This document shows positions 1 through 8,180 of a stretch of 19,104 nt of DNA, one piece after another; positions within the stretch are counted from its first letter, which is position 1, and the number at the start of each line of letters is the position of its first letter. The position numbers and the translations under genes were made by a program. This DNA comes from WVZL01 sp041862375 (lineage in GTDB: Bacteria; Acidobacteriota; Aminicenantia; Aminicenantales; Aminicenantaceae). The stretch is taken from NCBI GenBank assembly GCA_041862375.1, contig JBGVTE010000056.1, positions 1 to 19,104 of the forward strand. The letters are read 5' to 3'. Under the pieces are notes generated by a model that did not search any database, was not told where the DNA came from, and was given only the letters and a program-made list of their open reading frames with translations.

Positions 1-3
1 CCC

Positions 4-1077
4 TTGAAAAGAAGCAGGATTTGGACTTTAATTAAGGACATGAGATTCCTTTCCGGGAGAAGTTTCCTAAAGAAAATCTTGACGGTGCGAGTCGCCTACC
101 ACATCTTCTTCTGGGCTTTTTTCTTTCTTCTCATCTTCATAACGCCTGAAAAAGAAGGCGTGACACTCTCGATGAAAGCCATGACCAGCCTGAGAATTAT
201 AATGGTTGGGCTTTTTCCTGTGTATTTTCATTTTTTTGTCCTCGAAAAATTTTTCTACAGAAAAAAGTATGTGATCTACGCTGCTCTGTTTATCTCGACT
301 ATGGTTCTTTACATCTATCTGTTCACGTTATTCGCTCCATTCGTCTTTAATGCTGAAACTGACTATTACAGCAACGCGGCTTTCATCTTTTTTATTGTCC
401 TGTTTGCCACTTTCCTCAAAGTTGTTAAACGCAGCATCAGCGAGAGGTTTCTTTTGCAGGAGGTTAAAGCCAAACAAGTCCAGACAGAACTCGAGTTGCT
501 GAAAGCGCAGATCAATCCTCATTTTCTATTTAACACTCTGAATAACCTGTACGGAATGGCCCGAAAACAGGAGAAAGCCACTGCAGACGGAATCGCCAGA
601 TTATCCCATCTCATGCGGTACATGATCCATGACAGCAAGGTGGACAGGATCAGCCTGGATAAGGAGATCGATCAGATTAAAAGACTCATCGAACTCCAGA
701 AGCTGCGTTTTTCCGAAGAGGACAAAATTGACATTGATTTTAAGATAGAGGGACAGACAGAGAGTGTTCTGATTCCTCCTATGCTTATGATTCCTTTCGT
801 GGAAAACGCATTTAAGCATGGCATAAGCCTCAAGGCACCCTCCTTTATTCATATTCAATTAAAAGTGGAGCAGGAGATTCTTCAACTCTCCATAAGGAAT
901 AGCTGCCATGATATTCCCGGCAGAAAAAATGAATTCAATTCAGGAATAGGATTGCAGAATATCAAACGCAGGCTGGAACTCCTGTATCCAAATTCTCACG
1001 AACTGAGTACACGCAAAGCCGGGGATGCTTACGAAGTCAAGCTGGTTCTTGAGAGTAAAAAAATGGAGGCCTCATGA
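4..1077 (+). CDS. LytS/YehU-type membrane sensor histidine kinase
   Basis: Probably autophosphorylates and passes phosphate to the LytTR regulator encoded next to it. The N-terminal ~145 residues hold about four hydrophobic membrane segments (roughly 31-47, 62-82, 89-112, 121-142). A short linker helix leads to a His_kinase domain whose H-box is NPHFLFNTLNN with the phosphoacceptor at H173. The ATPase part has the N-box ENAFKHG (267-273) and the G-box GIGLQNIKRRL (314-324). This short kinase type pairs with LytTR regulators. The 5' end is uncertain: the frame is open to the window edge, the first candidate is a TTG at 4, and an ATG lies at 40 with no well-spaced ribosome site. The stop overlaps the next start (ATGA), so the two are probably translationally coupled. 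The signal sensed cannot be told from the sequence. Confidence 0.93.
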   Translation: MKRSRIWTLIKDMRFLSGRSFLKKILTVRVAYHIFFWAFFFLLIFITPEKEGVTLSMKAMTSLRIIMVGLFPVYFHFFVLEKFFYRKKYVIYAALFISTMVLYIYLFTLFAPFVFNAETDYYSNAAFIFFIVLFATFLKVVKRSISERFLLQEVKAKQVQTELELLKAQINPHFLFNTLNNLYGMARKQEKATADGIARLSHLMRYMIHDSKVDRISLDKEIDQIKRLIELQKLRFSEEDKIDIDFKIEGQTESVLIPPMLMIPFVENAFKHGISLKAPSFIHIQLKVEQEILQLSIRNSCHDIPGRKNEFNSGIGLQNIKRRLELLYPNSHELSTRKAGDAYEVKLVLESKKMEAS

Positions 1078-1781
1078 AATGTCTGGTCATAGATGACGAA
1101 CCAAAAGCTGTAGAGATACTCAGCGACTACATCGAGAAAGTCCCGAACCTGGACTGTACAGGGACATTCCGGGACCCGTTGAAAGCTTTGAATTATATCC
1201 AGAACAATCCCATCGATTTACTCTTCCTGGACATCAACATGCCGGATCTCAGCGGAATTCAATTCCTGAATGCTCTTGAGCATCACCCTCTTGTTATATT
1301 TACGACAGCTTACTCTGAATATGCGCTGGATAGCTATGATTATGACGCGGTGGACTATCTGTTAAAGCCCATCGAGTTTGACAGGTTCCTCAAAGCCGTT
1401 AACAAGGCCTTTAAACGTTATAAGGAAAGGAAACAGGGAAGAGTGCCTCTGAAAGGAGACAGCGACACTATATTCATTAAAAGCGGTACAGATTACCACA
1501 AGCTCGACACTCGCAACATTCTCTATATCAAAGGAACAGGCAACTATCTCACTTTTGTTACGCCCAATAAGGAGATATTGACGCTGCTCACGATGAAAGA
1601 GGCACTGGAAATTCTTCCGCCTCAATTCAACCGCATTCACAAATCTTACATCATCAATTTAGATCATGTTGATTTGATCAACACAGAAGAAGTGAAGATT
1701 AAAGGCCAACGGATTCCCATCGGGGATCACTATCGAGATAATCTTTTTCGTGTCATAAAGCGCAAAAGGTCAAAAGACTAA
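1074..1781 (+). CDS. LytTR-family response regulator
   Basis: Two-domain transcription regulator, the likely partner of the kinase just upstream. Receiver domain at residues 1-115: acidic pocket D7/D8, phosphoacceptor D53 in LFLDINMP, switch T77/T78, and K98-P99. LytTR DNA-binding domain at about 132-231, with the typical RIHKSYIIN segment (187-195) and IPIG..Y near the end (214-220). Length 235 aa is normal for the LytR/AlgR/YehT type. The start ATG overlaps the kinase stop by 4 bases. Target genes are unknown. The exported esterase follows on the same strand after 279 bases, but that gap has its own possible regulatory palindrome, so co-transcription is not certain. Confidence 0.95.
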   Translation: MKCLVIDDEPKAVEILSDYIEKVPNLDCTGTFRDPLKALNYIQNNPIDLLFLDINMPDLSGIQFLNALEHHPLVIFTTAYSEYALDSYDYDAVDYLLKPIEFDRFLKAVNKAFKRYKERKQGRVPLKGDSDTIFIKSGTDYHKLDTRNILYIKGTGNYLTFVTPNKEILTLLTMKEALEILPPQFNRIHKSYIINLDHVDLINTEEVKIKGQRIPIGDHYRDNLFRVIKRKRSKD

Positions 1782-1822
1782 ACCTGCTTTATTTTTCAGT
1801 TTTTTTAATCTGGAGTTCTTTT

Positions 1823-1834
1823 GGACAAATGTCC
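1823..1834. promoter_or_regulatory. Possible operator palindrome with nearby direct repeat
   Basis: GGACAAATGTCC is a 12-base perfect palindrome of 5-base arms around AA. It sits between two copies of the 10-mer TATTTTTCAG (1790-1799 and 1835-1844, 45 bases apart). It lies 42 bases past the LytTR gene and about 230 before the esterase start. It could be a regulator site or chance in AT-rich DNA; no promoter could be assigned. Confidence 0.2.
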
Positions 1835-2046
1835 TATTTTTCAGATCTTTTCCGACTTCTTTATTTAACAGGGCTAAAATAGTGGACCAATACCCATTTT
1901 CTAATTTCGGTGAAAAATACAGAATTAAGTATTGCGTTGCCAGCATATTCTCTTTCCCTGTTAAACTTTTATTCATTCTCTTCGTATATACCTTAAAGAG
2001 ATTTGCTTTAGTCCATGTAAAGAAGAAACATGGTGATTAAAGTATT

Positions 2047-2054
2047 GGAGGAGG
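2047..2054 (+). promoter_or_regulatory. Strong ribosome binding site for the esterase
   Basis: GGAGGAGG lies 6 bases before the ATG at 2061. It fixes the start and places the signal peptide at the N-terminus. Confidence 0.8.
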
Positions 2055-2060
2055 ATCTTT

Positions 2061-3269
2061 ATGAAACAATCAAACGTCTTTAGAATTTTATGCGCGCTGT
2101 TGGTTATTTGGGTTGTTTCCTTTTTTGGCCCGAAAACGATGGCCCAGGCTGAAGGGACCGACGTGGTTATTGGCAAATCGCTAACACTGACCTCGAAGAT
2201 CCTGAACAGGGAGGTAAACGTTTTAATCTATGTACCGGATGGTTATAACGACAGTTCAGCCAATTACCCCGTTTTTTATGATCTAGACTTCTTCTACTTC
2301 ACCTACGCTTGCGGAACCGTAGAGATTCTGGGACGCACCTCAGATATTCCGAACATGATCGTCGTCGGAGTGCCGCCCCTCGAGAGAGGATACGTTCCCA
2401 CTCCTTTTGAGGACCGCGAAGAGAATCCTGCAGGAGCAGACCTTTCGATTAAGTTCCTCAGGGAAGAGTTGATTCCCTTCGTGGAGAAAAACTATCGGAC
2501 CAACGCCTTCAGAATCTTATACGGTCACTCGGTGGGCGGGCTGTTTACCATGTATACGCTTTTCAACTACCCTGACCTGTTCACAGCCTACGTGGCCGGC
2601 AGCCCCTGGTTCCAGAACAATAATCAGTACTGGCTGAAAAATATCGAGAAAATGGCAAAAGTAAGGAAATTGGATGATAAATTCCTATTCATGACGGTCG
2701 GAAAAGGGGAAGCCGAGTTAACTCTTGACACCTTCAGGGAACTTGAAAAATGGATGAATGAAAAATCAATTGCCGGGCTTACCTGGAAGAGTGCATGGGT
2801 AGAAGGCGATCATGGATCGATGGTAGGCAGAAATATTTATGACGGACTTCAATTTATTTTCAGCGGCTGGAAGATGCCCAATGAAGTTTTCAACGAAGTT
2901 TTGAGAACTGCTGATGTGGAAATAATTGATGAATATTTAAAAACAAATACTGCCAAGTGGGCGAAGTACGGTTTTGACGCATCTTCTATTCTCCCGGAAC
3001 GGCGGGTCAATTCATTTGGATACTATTTACTCAACCAGAAAGAGTATGAGAAAGCAGTCGAGGTTTTCTCCTACAACATCAAACGGTTTCCAAAATCCTT
3101 CAATGCTCATGACAGCCTTGGGGAAGCATATATGATTATGGGTAAGAAGGAAAAGGCAATCAAATATTACAAGCTGGCCATAAAACTGAATCCCGGCGAT
3201 ACCGAATATGCAAAACGTATTTTACAAAATTCGAAGGATAAACTGCGTGAATTGGGAGTAGAATATTAA
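2061..3269 (+). CDS. Exported alpha/beta-hydrolase esterase with C-terminal TPRs
   Basis: Putative esterase of the esterase D / Fes-IroE type (PF00756 family); substrate unknown. Residues 1-30 form a signal peptide ending near AQA, so it probably acts outside the cytoplasm. The hydrolase domain spans about 35-270. The nucleophile elbow is GHSVGG with S157, and the catalytic His is probably H251 in EGDHGSM; the acid may be E217 or a nearby residue. Residues 316-380 hold two TPR-like helical pairs (YYLLNQKEYEKAVEVF, then LGEAYMIMGKKEKAIKYYKLAIKLNP). Esterases with a TPR tail are common in Bacteroidetes- and acidobacteria-like genomes. The gene stands alone behind a strong ribosome site. The general enzyme class is secure; the substrate and the TPR partner are not. 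Confidence 0.92.
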   Translation: MKQSNVFRILCALLVIWVVSFFGPKTMAQAEGTDVVIGKSLTLTSKILNREVNVLIYVPDGYNDSSANYPVFYDLDFFYFTYACGTVEILGRTSDIPNMIVVGVPPLERGYVPTPFEDREENPAGADLSIKFLREELIPFVEKNYRTNAFRILYGHSVGGLFTMYTLFNYPDLFTAYVAGSPWFQNNNQYWLKNIEKMAKVRKLDDKFLFMTVGKGEAELTLDTFRELEKWMNEKSIAGLTWKSAWVEGDHGSMVGRNIYDGLQFIFSGWKMPNEVFNEVLRTADVEIIDEYLKTNTAKWAKYGFDASSILPERRVNSFGYYLLNQKEYEKAVEVFSYNIKRFPKSFNAHDSLGEAYMIMGKKEKAIKYYKLAIKLNPGDTEYAKRILQNSKDKLRELGVEY

Positions 3270-3622
3270 GATTGTAAATACTTGTCTATAATCTTCCAAT
3301 TACAGCCTTCTGAGGATTCCTGCTAAGCACTGATCCATCTCCTCAAATTGAGTGTAATTGTTTACGCTTGCAATGGTCTGTTATATCAGCCAGATGGAGG
3401 CAAGCGATTATCGGAGTTTAGAAAATGTCACGACATATTAATATTAAGCGATTTTCTCTCTTTTTAAGAGAGGGTCGCAACAAAGGTCGTATAATAATTA
3501 AATTTAGCGACATTCTTCTTCTGATACAGTGTAGTTCTTTTTCTTATTTGAAGTGTTTGTGTTATATTAATTTCATGGGATCATTCAATTATTATGTCCA
3601 TACAGTTTCATAAGAGGAGTAG
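3270..3622. other. Intergenic region with inverted repeats and a hairpin
   Basis: 353 bases without a convincing gene. It contains the inverted pair CAATTACA (3297-3304) / TGTAATTG (3353-3360) and the hairpin described separately. A 62-codon open frame inside it (3425-3613) has no ribosome site and low-complexity composition, so I do not call it. No promoter with good -35/-10 spacing was found before the 3623 gene. Confidence 0.5.
3448..3478. repeat. Hairpin between esterase and serine hydrolase
   Basis: The arms CTCTCTT (3456-3462) and AAGAGAG (3466-3472) pair around a 3-base loop. A further GCGA (3448-3451) / TCGC (3475-3478) pair closes outside a small internal loop. No U-run follows, so it is not a standard intrinsic terminator. 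It could be a regulatory RNA structure or an operator. Confidence 0.45.
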
Positions 3623-4813
3623 ATGAAAACACTTCATTTTTGGATACTGCTTTTCCTTTTCGGGATCTTAGGCATTTTCATATTTACTATTCTATCCAGC
3701 ACTGAGAGATTGGATGTGATCAATCCTCAGACCGATAAATGGCAGACAATTGCAGGAGAATGGCGAAAACCAAGCCAGGCAGAGAGCTTTCTCCGCCAAG
3801 TCCTTGACAAATCAGGAGCAACGGCTTTGTCTGTTGCGGTCGTTCAGGGCTCCCATGTCGTTTTCAACCAGTCAATGGGGAATGTCGATAAAAAAGCTAA
3901 TAAGCTTGTAGATGAGCAGACGGTTTTCCGTACAGCCTCTTTGAGCAAGCCTGTTTTCGCTTACCTTGTGATGAAGCTTGTGGACGAAGGATTGCTCGAT
4001 GTGGACAAGCCCTTGCATCAATACCTGGAACGGCCGCTTTATGAATACCCTGATTATTCAGACCTTAAAGATGATGAAAGATATAAATTGCTAACAGCCA
4101 GGATATTGTTGAGCCACCAGAGTGGTTTCCCTAATTGGCGCTTTATGAACCCAGATAGACGCCTGGATTTCAAATTTACCCCCGGAAAAATGTTTAAATA
4201 CTCGGGTGAGGGCTACAGACTTCTGCAGTTCATTCTGGGAGAGATGACCGGCAAAGGCCTCAATCGCCTTGCCAAGGAAAAAATCTTCCTCCCCCTGGGA
4301 ATGGTCAACACGTCCTTTCTTTGGGAAAAGCGTTTCGACGGCAATTTTGCAGTTAACATGAGCACAGGACTTCACCAGTTGATAGAAAGGACAAGAACCG
4401 TTCCAAATGCTGCTGCCTCCCTACTGACAAATACAGCCGATTACGCAATATTCCTTCTGGCCATCATGAATGAAAAGGGTTTAAAGCCCAAATCCCTTAA
4501 AATGATGTTGGAGCCTCAAGTCAACATCACATCTAAAAGCCTTCATGCTCCCCAGGACACTAATCAAAGGATCCATGAAACCATTCATTTGGCCTGGTCG
4601 ATGGGCTGGGGCAGGTTCCGCTGCTCTCAAGGTGAGGCCATTTTTCATGTCGGCTTCGAAGAAGGATGCGATAACTATGCAGTTATTTTCTTGGACCACA
4701 AGATTGGAATAGTGATCCAAAGCGTGATAACTGAACTTGAGGGTATTGCTCCCCCTATAGTGAAGGAACTCATCGGTGACATTTATTCACCATTTTCTTG
4801 GCTACAATACTAA
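3623..4813 (+). CDS. Membrane-anchored serine hydrolase, beta-lactamase (class C/PBP4*-like) family
   Basis: Serine beta-lactamase-fold hydrolase (PF00144); in this family most members are esterases or D-Ala peptidases rather than true beta-lactamases. Residues 5-25 are one hydrophobic segment, either a membrane anchor or an uncleaved signal; the enzyme would face the periplasm. Catalytic motifs: SxxK as S106-L-S-K109 in RTASLSKP, the Tyr motif Y193-S-G in FKYSGEGY, and an HxG motif (H342-V-G344) in place of KTG. GAGGAG at 3614-3619 precedes the ATG by 3 bases, a rather short spacing. It stands alone and converges on the acetyltransferase gene at 5012. Substrate not predictable. Confidence 0.92.
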   Translation: MKTLHFWILLFLFGILGIFIFTILSSTERLDVINPQTDKWQTIAGEWRKPSQAESFLRQVLDKSGATALSVAVVQGSHVVFNQSMGNVDKKANKLVDEQTVFRTASLSKPVFAYLVMKLVDEGLLDVDKPLHQYLERPLYEYPDYSDLKDDERYKLLTARILLSHQSGFPNWRFMNPDRRLDFKFTPGKMFKYSGEGYRLLQFILGEMTGKGLNRLAKEKIFLPLGMVNTSFLWEKRFDGNFAVNMSTGLHQLIERTRTVPNAAASLLTNTADYAIFLLAIMNEKGLKPKSLKMMLEPQVNITSKSLHAPQDTNQRIHETIHLAWSMGWGRFRCSQGEAIFHVGFEEGCDNYAVIFLDHKIGIVIQSVITELEGIAPPIVKELIGDIYSPFSWLQY

Positions 4814-5011
4814 TCTTCTGGTCATCAATACATCAAATCCCATACAAGCAAAATATTTGTGTTTGCCCAATTGCATCACAAGCCAGCGGCCTCGAATCAA
4901 AAGGGAACATAAAGTTACAGTCGTCTTAGATGTCGCATATTGTATATATTTATCGCCGTTTTCCAGTTGTTACAGACCGTTTCTGAGTAGGAGATACTTT
5001 TCCCCATTTTT

Positions 5012-5530
5012 TTAGCTCACTTCCTGGAACTCAGGCGGATATATAATCTCTCCTTGAGTAACATCGAGTGCACCGGGAACAAGTTCCAAAACCATGAAGG
5101 CCTCATCAGGTACCGGAAAAGCAACATCCAATCTTTTATCTCGGGCAGGAAGAAACCCAAACCGCGGATAATATCCGGAATGCCCGATTACGACAACGAT
5201 TTTATGTACCAAGCGCTGACAGGCCTCAAGACCCCGGTAGACGAGCTTTGAGCCGATCCCTTGATTTTGAAACTTTGGATGGACTGCCATCGGAGCAAGC
5301 GCCAAGGCTGAAATGACCCGCTCTTTCGATTTAATTACGATCGGGCTAAACAGAATATGTCCGATGACCTCTCCTTTTTGAATGGCAACAAGGGATAATT
5401 CAGGGATAAAACTGTCGGATTTCCGTAGAGTTTCGATGAGATCGGCTTCATCTCTTCTGCCAAAGGCGAGTTCATTTACTTTGTGAATTGCTGTATAGTC
5501 TTTTGTCTTCTCTGGCCGAATAATCATCAT
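5012..5530 (-). CDS. GNAT N-acetyltransferase, YhbS-like
   Basis: Probable acetyl-CoA-dependent acetyltransferase. The order and wording match the YhbS group: an N-terminal IRPEKTKDYTAIHKVNELAF, the core strand LALAPMAVHPKFQNQGIG with the pyrophosphate-binding Q88-x-x-G-I-G93, then HSGYYPRFGF (117-126) and EAFMVLEL (143-150). The length of 172 aa is typical. Two adjacent ATGs can start it; no clear Shine-Dalgarno precedes either. A TATAAT box lies only 7 bases upstream, so the message may be leaderless or the true start may be further in. Substrate unknown; cytoplasmic. Confidence 0.92.
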   Translation of the reverse strand: MMIIRPEKTKDYTAIHKVNELAFGRRDEADLIETLRKSDSFIPELSLVAIQKGEVIGHILFSPIVIKSKERVISALALAPMAVHPKFQNQGIGSKLVYRGLEACQRLVHKIVVVIGHSGYYPRFGFLPARDKRLDVAFPVPDEAFMVLELVPGALDVTQGEIIYPPEFQEVS

Positions 5531-5908
5531 GCTTTAGATTATACAACAGATATCGTAAAAAGTTTGCCTCCTTTAAGAGGTAACCTGTTGTACGATGCAC
5601 AAACAGCATATTAATGCGAGAGCATGGAATCAAGAGGATATACTCTCGGGATACAGATTTTCATCGATTTGCTTTTCTAGAACCCATTGATCCTATAATC
5701 TGAACCACCTCCGCCACCATAACTCCATATATCGGCTCTGACTTTATAGGAGGTACAATAATTAGAATATTGATTTGGGAGAGCTGAATTATGCTACAAT
5801 TATAACAGATAGGCGCATTGGTGGAGAAGTCAAATATCGTTTTCTCAAAAAGGGAAAAACATAGAGGTATGTATTCCCATCCCACTACCTTAAACCAGGC
5901 CATTCCGT
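5531..5908. other. Intergenic region holding a degenerate repeat copy
   Basis: 378 bases between two minus-strand genes. I see no gene. An 80-codon frame on the minus strand (5661-5903) has no ribosome site, signal or recognisable motif. The right end (about 5838-5917) resembles the dispersed repeat found at 8739-8804. Confidence 0.45.
5538..5543 (-). promoter_or_regulatory. Possible -10 box very close to the YhbS-like start
   Basis: The minus strand reads TATAAT here, 7 bases before the ATG at 5530. No good -35 stands at 16-18 bases. If used, transcription would begin at or near the start codon. An 8-base inverted pair, TACAACAG (5542-5549) / CTGTTGTA (5585-5592), overlaps it and could be an operator. 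Confidence 0.25.
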
Positions 5909-5917
5909 TTATTTATC
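5838..5917 (+). repeat. Degenerate copy (C) of the dispersed repeat
   Basis: The last 30 bases (5888-5917) match 8775-8804 at about 24 of 30 positions, including CATTCCGTT then ATTTATC. The left part (TTTCTCAAAAAGGGAA) resembles TTTCTGAAAAGAGAA of the better copy, with length differences between. It overlaps the stop codon of the S41 peptidase gene. Confidence 0.4.
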
Positions 5918-7297
5918 TTTTAAACTCATGTCTGTCGTCCCGTTGTTGTACACGCCCATCACACCTTTGATCTCGCCGTTCTCCTTTATGATTTTTAGGC
6001 GGAAGTAGTCAATTTCTTTGAACATGAACAGGTCTTCTGAGAGAGGAATCATTTTATATTTGGGCCGGCCTTCCCTTTGATAGTAGAGGATACCGCTTTC
6101 GAAAGTGATGGTTCTGGGTCCATACTTACCGATGTAGGATTGAAGAATTCCAGGATCGACTTCAACAGGATTGAGTTCGGCCTTGAGAGATTCAATATGC
6201 CAATCATACATGAATTTATCCTGTTCATCCGTGGTATAGGCCGATAATTTTTCCAGTGCCTTCAGGTGGGCGGTTTTCAAAGCATCTGCCTGAGGAACTT
6301 CGATATCAGGTTTCACTCCCACTCCTTCCCAGTTGGTTTTGGTTATGGGATTTATGGCTTTTCCTTGTGGCACGAAGATATAAAAGTTATCATTTATGAC
6401 CACCGGCCCTCCAGGGTGAGCTCCGCCGCGAGTGGTTTCACCGACGAGAGTGGCTCGCTTCAGATTTTTCAAGTTATAGCTGAATTCTTCGGCAGCAGAC
6501 ACCGTGCGGCGGCTGGTGAGAACATAAATATCCACTTCCGGAATTTTCTTCCCAGGAACATAAGGTAACGTCCAGGTTTGCACGGTTTTATCACTCGGAC
6601 GCCAGTAAAACGTGTTCAGATGAATCGGGTCTTTATCGTAAAAATAACTCGTTAGAAGTTGAATCGTCTCCCAACTTCCTCCTTCGTTGTTCCTGAGATC
6701 CACGATCAAGGCGTCGCAATTGGCCAGAAAATTCATGGCAGCCACAGCCGTCTCTCCTGCATACTTGGTGGAGGCAAACTGTCTCAGATCAAGATAGCCT
6801 ATATTCCCGCTAAGAATTTTGACTTCTCTAAACCCAAAATTCACTCTCCTCTGCGCCCTGAGCATCCTTTTGATTAGCTCTGGATCATCAATGTTCTTTT
6901 TTCTTCGTCTGAGGCGATCGACTCCCTCAGGGTCATAGAAGACTCGAATATGCAGATCGCGGCTTATAATTCTCAGGTCCTGCTGTAATCGATCGGCGAA
7001 TCCTCTGGGAGAATGGATAGCATCATAGGCTCCATTTTCCAGTTTTTGGGTTATATCATTACTCATCTTCCTGGCGGTTTCAGGATAGACATAATTTTTC
7101 TCCAGGATTTCGCAAATCTTCTTTACAACTTCTTCCTTCTCAGCCTTTTCAATTTCAAGTTCCTTCGTCTGAGCAAGCCCCTCGACACTTAACCCAAGAA
7201 AAATAGATGTAATGATAAAGAGGCAGAGCGCAAAATGAATGCCAATTTTCCTGAATCTCCATTTCTCCATAAAACCACAATATGCCTGTTCTCTCAT
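5909..7297 (-). CDS. Exported S41-family (C-terminal-processing-like) peptidase
   Basis: Serine protease of family S41. An N-terminal signal or anchor (hydrophobic 18-40, LAQ at 41-43) sends it out of the cytoplasm. Then comes a helical N-terminal domain (about 50-125) with the phrase ILEKNYVYPETA, seen in IRBP/tricorn-like S41 proteins. The catalytic domain covers about 165-335: GYLDLRQF, the DLRNNEGGS loop, and the nucleophile S267 in TSRRTVSAAEEF, followed by VGETTRGGAHPGG. No PDZ domain is visible, as in the IRBP-like branch. The C-terminal 100 residues (ISYIGKYGPRTITFE-like) form a small beta domain often fused to these enzymes. AAAGGAGA at 7301-7308 supports the first ATG; a second ATG is nine codons in. 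It may process peptides or proteins in the envelope; the target is unknown. Confidence 0.93.
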   Translation of the reverse strand: MREQAYCGFMEKWRFRKIGIHFALCLFIITSIFLGLSVEGLAQTKELEIEKAEKEEVVKKICEILEKNYVYPETARKMSNDITQKLENGAYDAIHSPRGFADRLQQDLRIISRDLHIRVFYDPEGVDRLRRRKKNIDDPELIKRMLRAQRRVNFGFREVKILSGNIGYLDLRQFASTKYAGETAVAAMNFLANCDALIVDLRNNEGGSWETIQLLTSYFYDKDPIHLNTFYWRPSDKTVQTWTLPYVPGKKIPEVDIYVLTSRRTVSAAEEFSYNLKNLKRATLVGETTRGGAHPGGPVVINDNFYIFVPQGKAINPITKTNWEGVGVKPDIEVPQADALKTAHLKALEKLSAYTTDEQDKFMYDWHIESLKAELNPVEVDPGILQSYIGKYGPRTITFESGILYYQREGRPKYKMIPLSEDLFMFKEIDYFRLKIIKENGEIKGVMGVYNNGTTDMSLKDK

Positions 7298-7785
7298 GCT
7301 TCTCCTTTCAGAATTTAATGAATCTCATTAGATATTCCCAGCAGAAAATCTAATGGCAAACCGAGCATTCCAAAAATGACAACTGATATGGGTATCTTCC
7401 CTCTAAATAATTCTCGGCCCTCTAATGATATTATACGTTCACCATAATCCTTTGGTTGCAATTTTTCAATTTAAAGTATAAACATACTTCAGACTACGGC
7501 AATTTTCGTCTTGTGATTCAGGAGGAAGACTGAACATTCATCTGTTGATCTATTCCTTGTCTTTGAATTCTTGAATCTCAAAATTATATCAATATCGGAA
7601 AAAAACTTTTTATCCTTATCATCAACCTAAATAAATACCTCGAGTAATCTATTCTCGACCCCTTTAGCTTTTTTCATAATATTCTTTGTGGATATATCCT
7701 TTTTCTCGATTTCTTTATGGTTGACTACAAGATTTCTCCATGATATAGAAAATAATGGATGTAAAAGGGTGGAAATAGCTCAAAA
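7298..7785. other. Long gap between divergent S41 gene and methyltransferase remnant
   Basis: 488 AT-rich bases with no supported gene. The minus strand has a TATAAT at 7431-7436 that could be the -10 of the S41 promoter, about 130 bases upstream of its start, but the nearest -35-like sequence (TTGCAA) is 20 bases away. Nothing else was recognised. Confidence 0.4.
7301..7308 (-). promoter_or_regulatory. Ribosome binding site of the S41 peptidase
   Basis: The minus strand reads AAAGGAGA, 3 bases before the ATG at 7297. It favours this start over the internal ATG at 7270. Confidence 0.65.
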
Positions 7786-8067
7786 ATGAGAATAGACAGT
7801 GGCAATCACAAAAACCAAATTACTATCCCTAGGGCCCTGCGTCATGCCCAAGGTGTTGTTAAGTTGATCGATCTGACGCATGTCCGCCGTATATTAGATG
7901 TAGGGAGCGGTTCTGGGGTTTACGCTATGGCCTTTGTACAGGCAAAGGCAGAAATATAAGCGCAGATTTTTGATTTGCCTAATGTTGTTGGTTTGACGAA
8001 AACTTATATCGAGCGGGAAGGTTTTTCAGAAAAGATTGAGGTTGTTGAAGGCGAAGTGAAGGATTAG
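7786..8067 (+). pseudogene. Broken O-methyltransferase (Methyltransf_2-type) remnant
   Basis: Reading from the ATG at 7786 gives the SAM-binding core of an acetylserotonin-type O-methyltransferase: RILDVGSGSGVYAMAF (motif I, normally DVGGGSG.YS), a TAA stop at 7957-7959, then in the same frame AQIFDLPNVVGLTKTYIE and IEVVEGEV, the usual IFDLPNV and DR/GDF region. A TAG stops it at 8065-8067. The frame stays open to a TAA at 8173-8175, but that stretch does not resemble the family. The N-terminal dimerisation domain and the catalytic C-terminal part are missing. The order of family motifs across an in-frame stop in one frame shows decay rather than chance. It lies directly before the DUF2721-like gene. 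Confidence 0.8.
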
Positions 8068-8163
8068 ATGCATGAGGTAGGATTAGCGGATAAGGAACGC
8101 AAGGATACACTTTTTGATACGAGTTTAATCATAGGACACATTAATAAACCGGATAAAAAAACA

Positions 8164-8168
8164 GGAGG
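8164..8168 (+). promoter_or_regulatory. Ribosome binding site of the DUF2721-like gene
   Basis: GGAGG lies 12 bases before the ATG at 8181, which is longer than usual. No better start codon lies closer in frame. Confidence 0.45.
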
Positions 8169-8180
8169 ATTAAATTAACC

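Noticed and set aside
3425..3613. 62-codon open frame upstream of the serine hydrolase
   Set aside because: No ribosome site, and the composition is like translated AT-rich spacer; it overlaps a hairpin.
4776..5015. 79-codon frame overlapping the serine hydrolase end
   Set aside because: Starts inside the 3' end of a real gene and shows no motif or ribosome site.
5661..5903. 80-codon minus-strand frame
   Set aside because: No start signal or recognisable domain; it overlaps the degenerate repeat.
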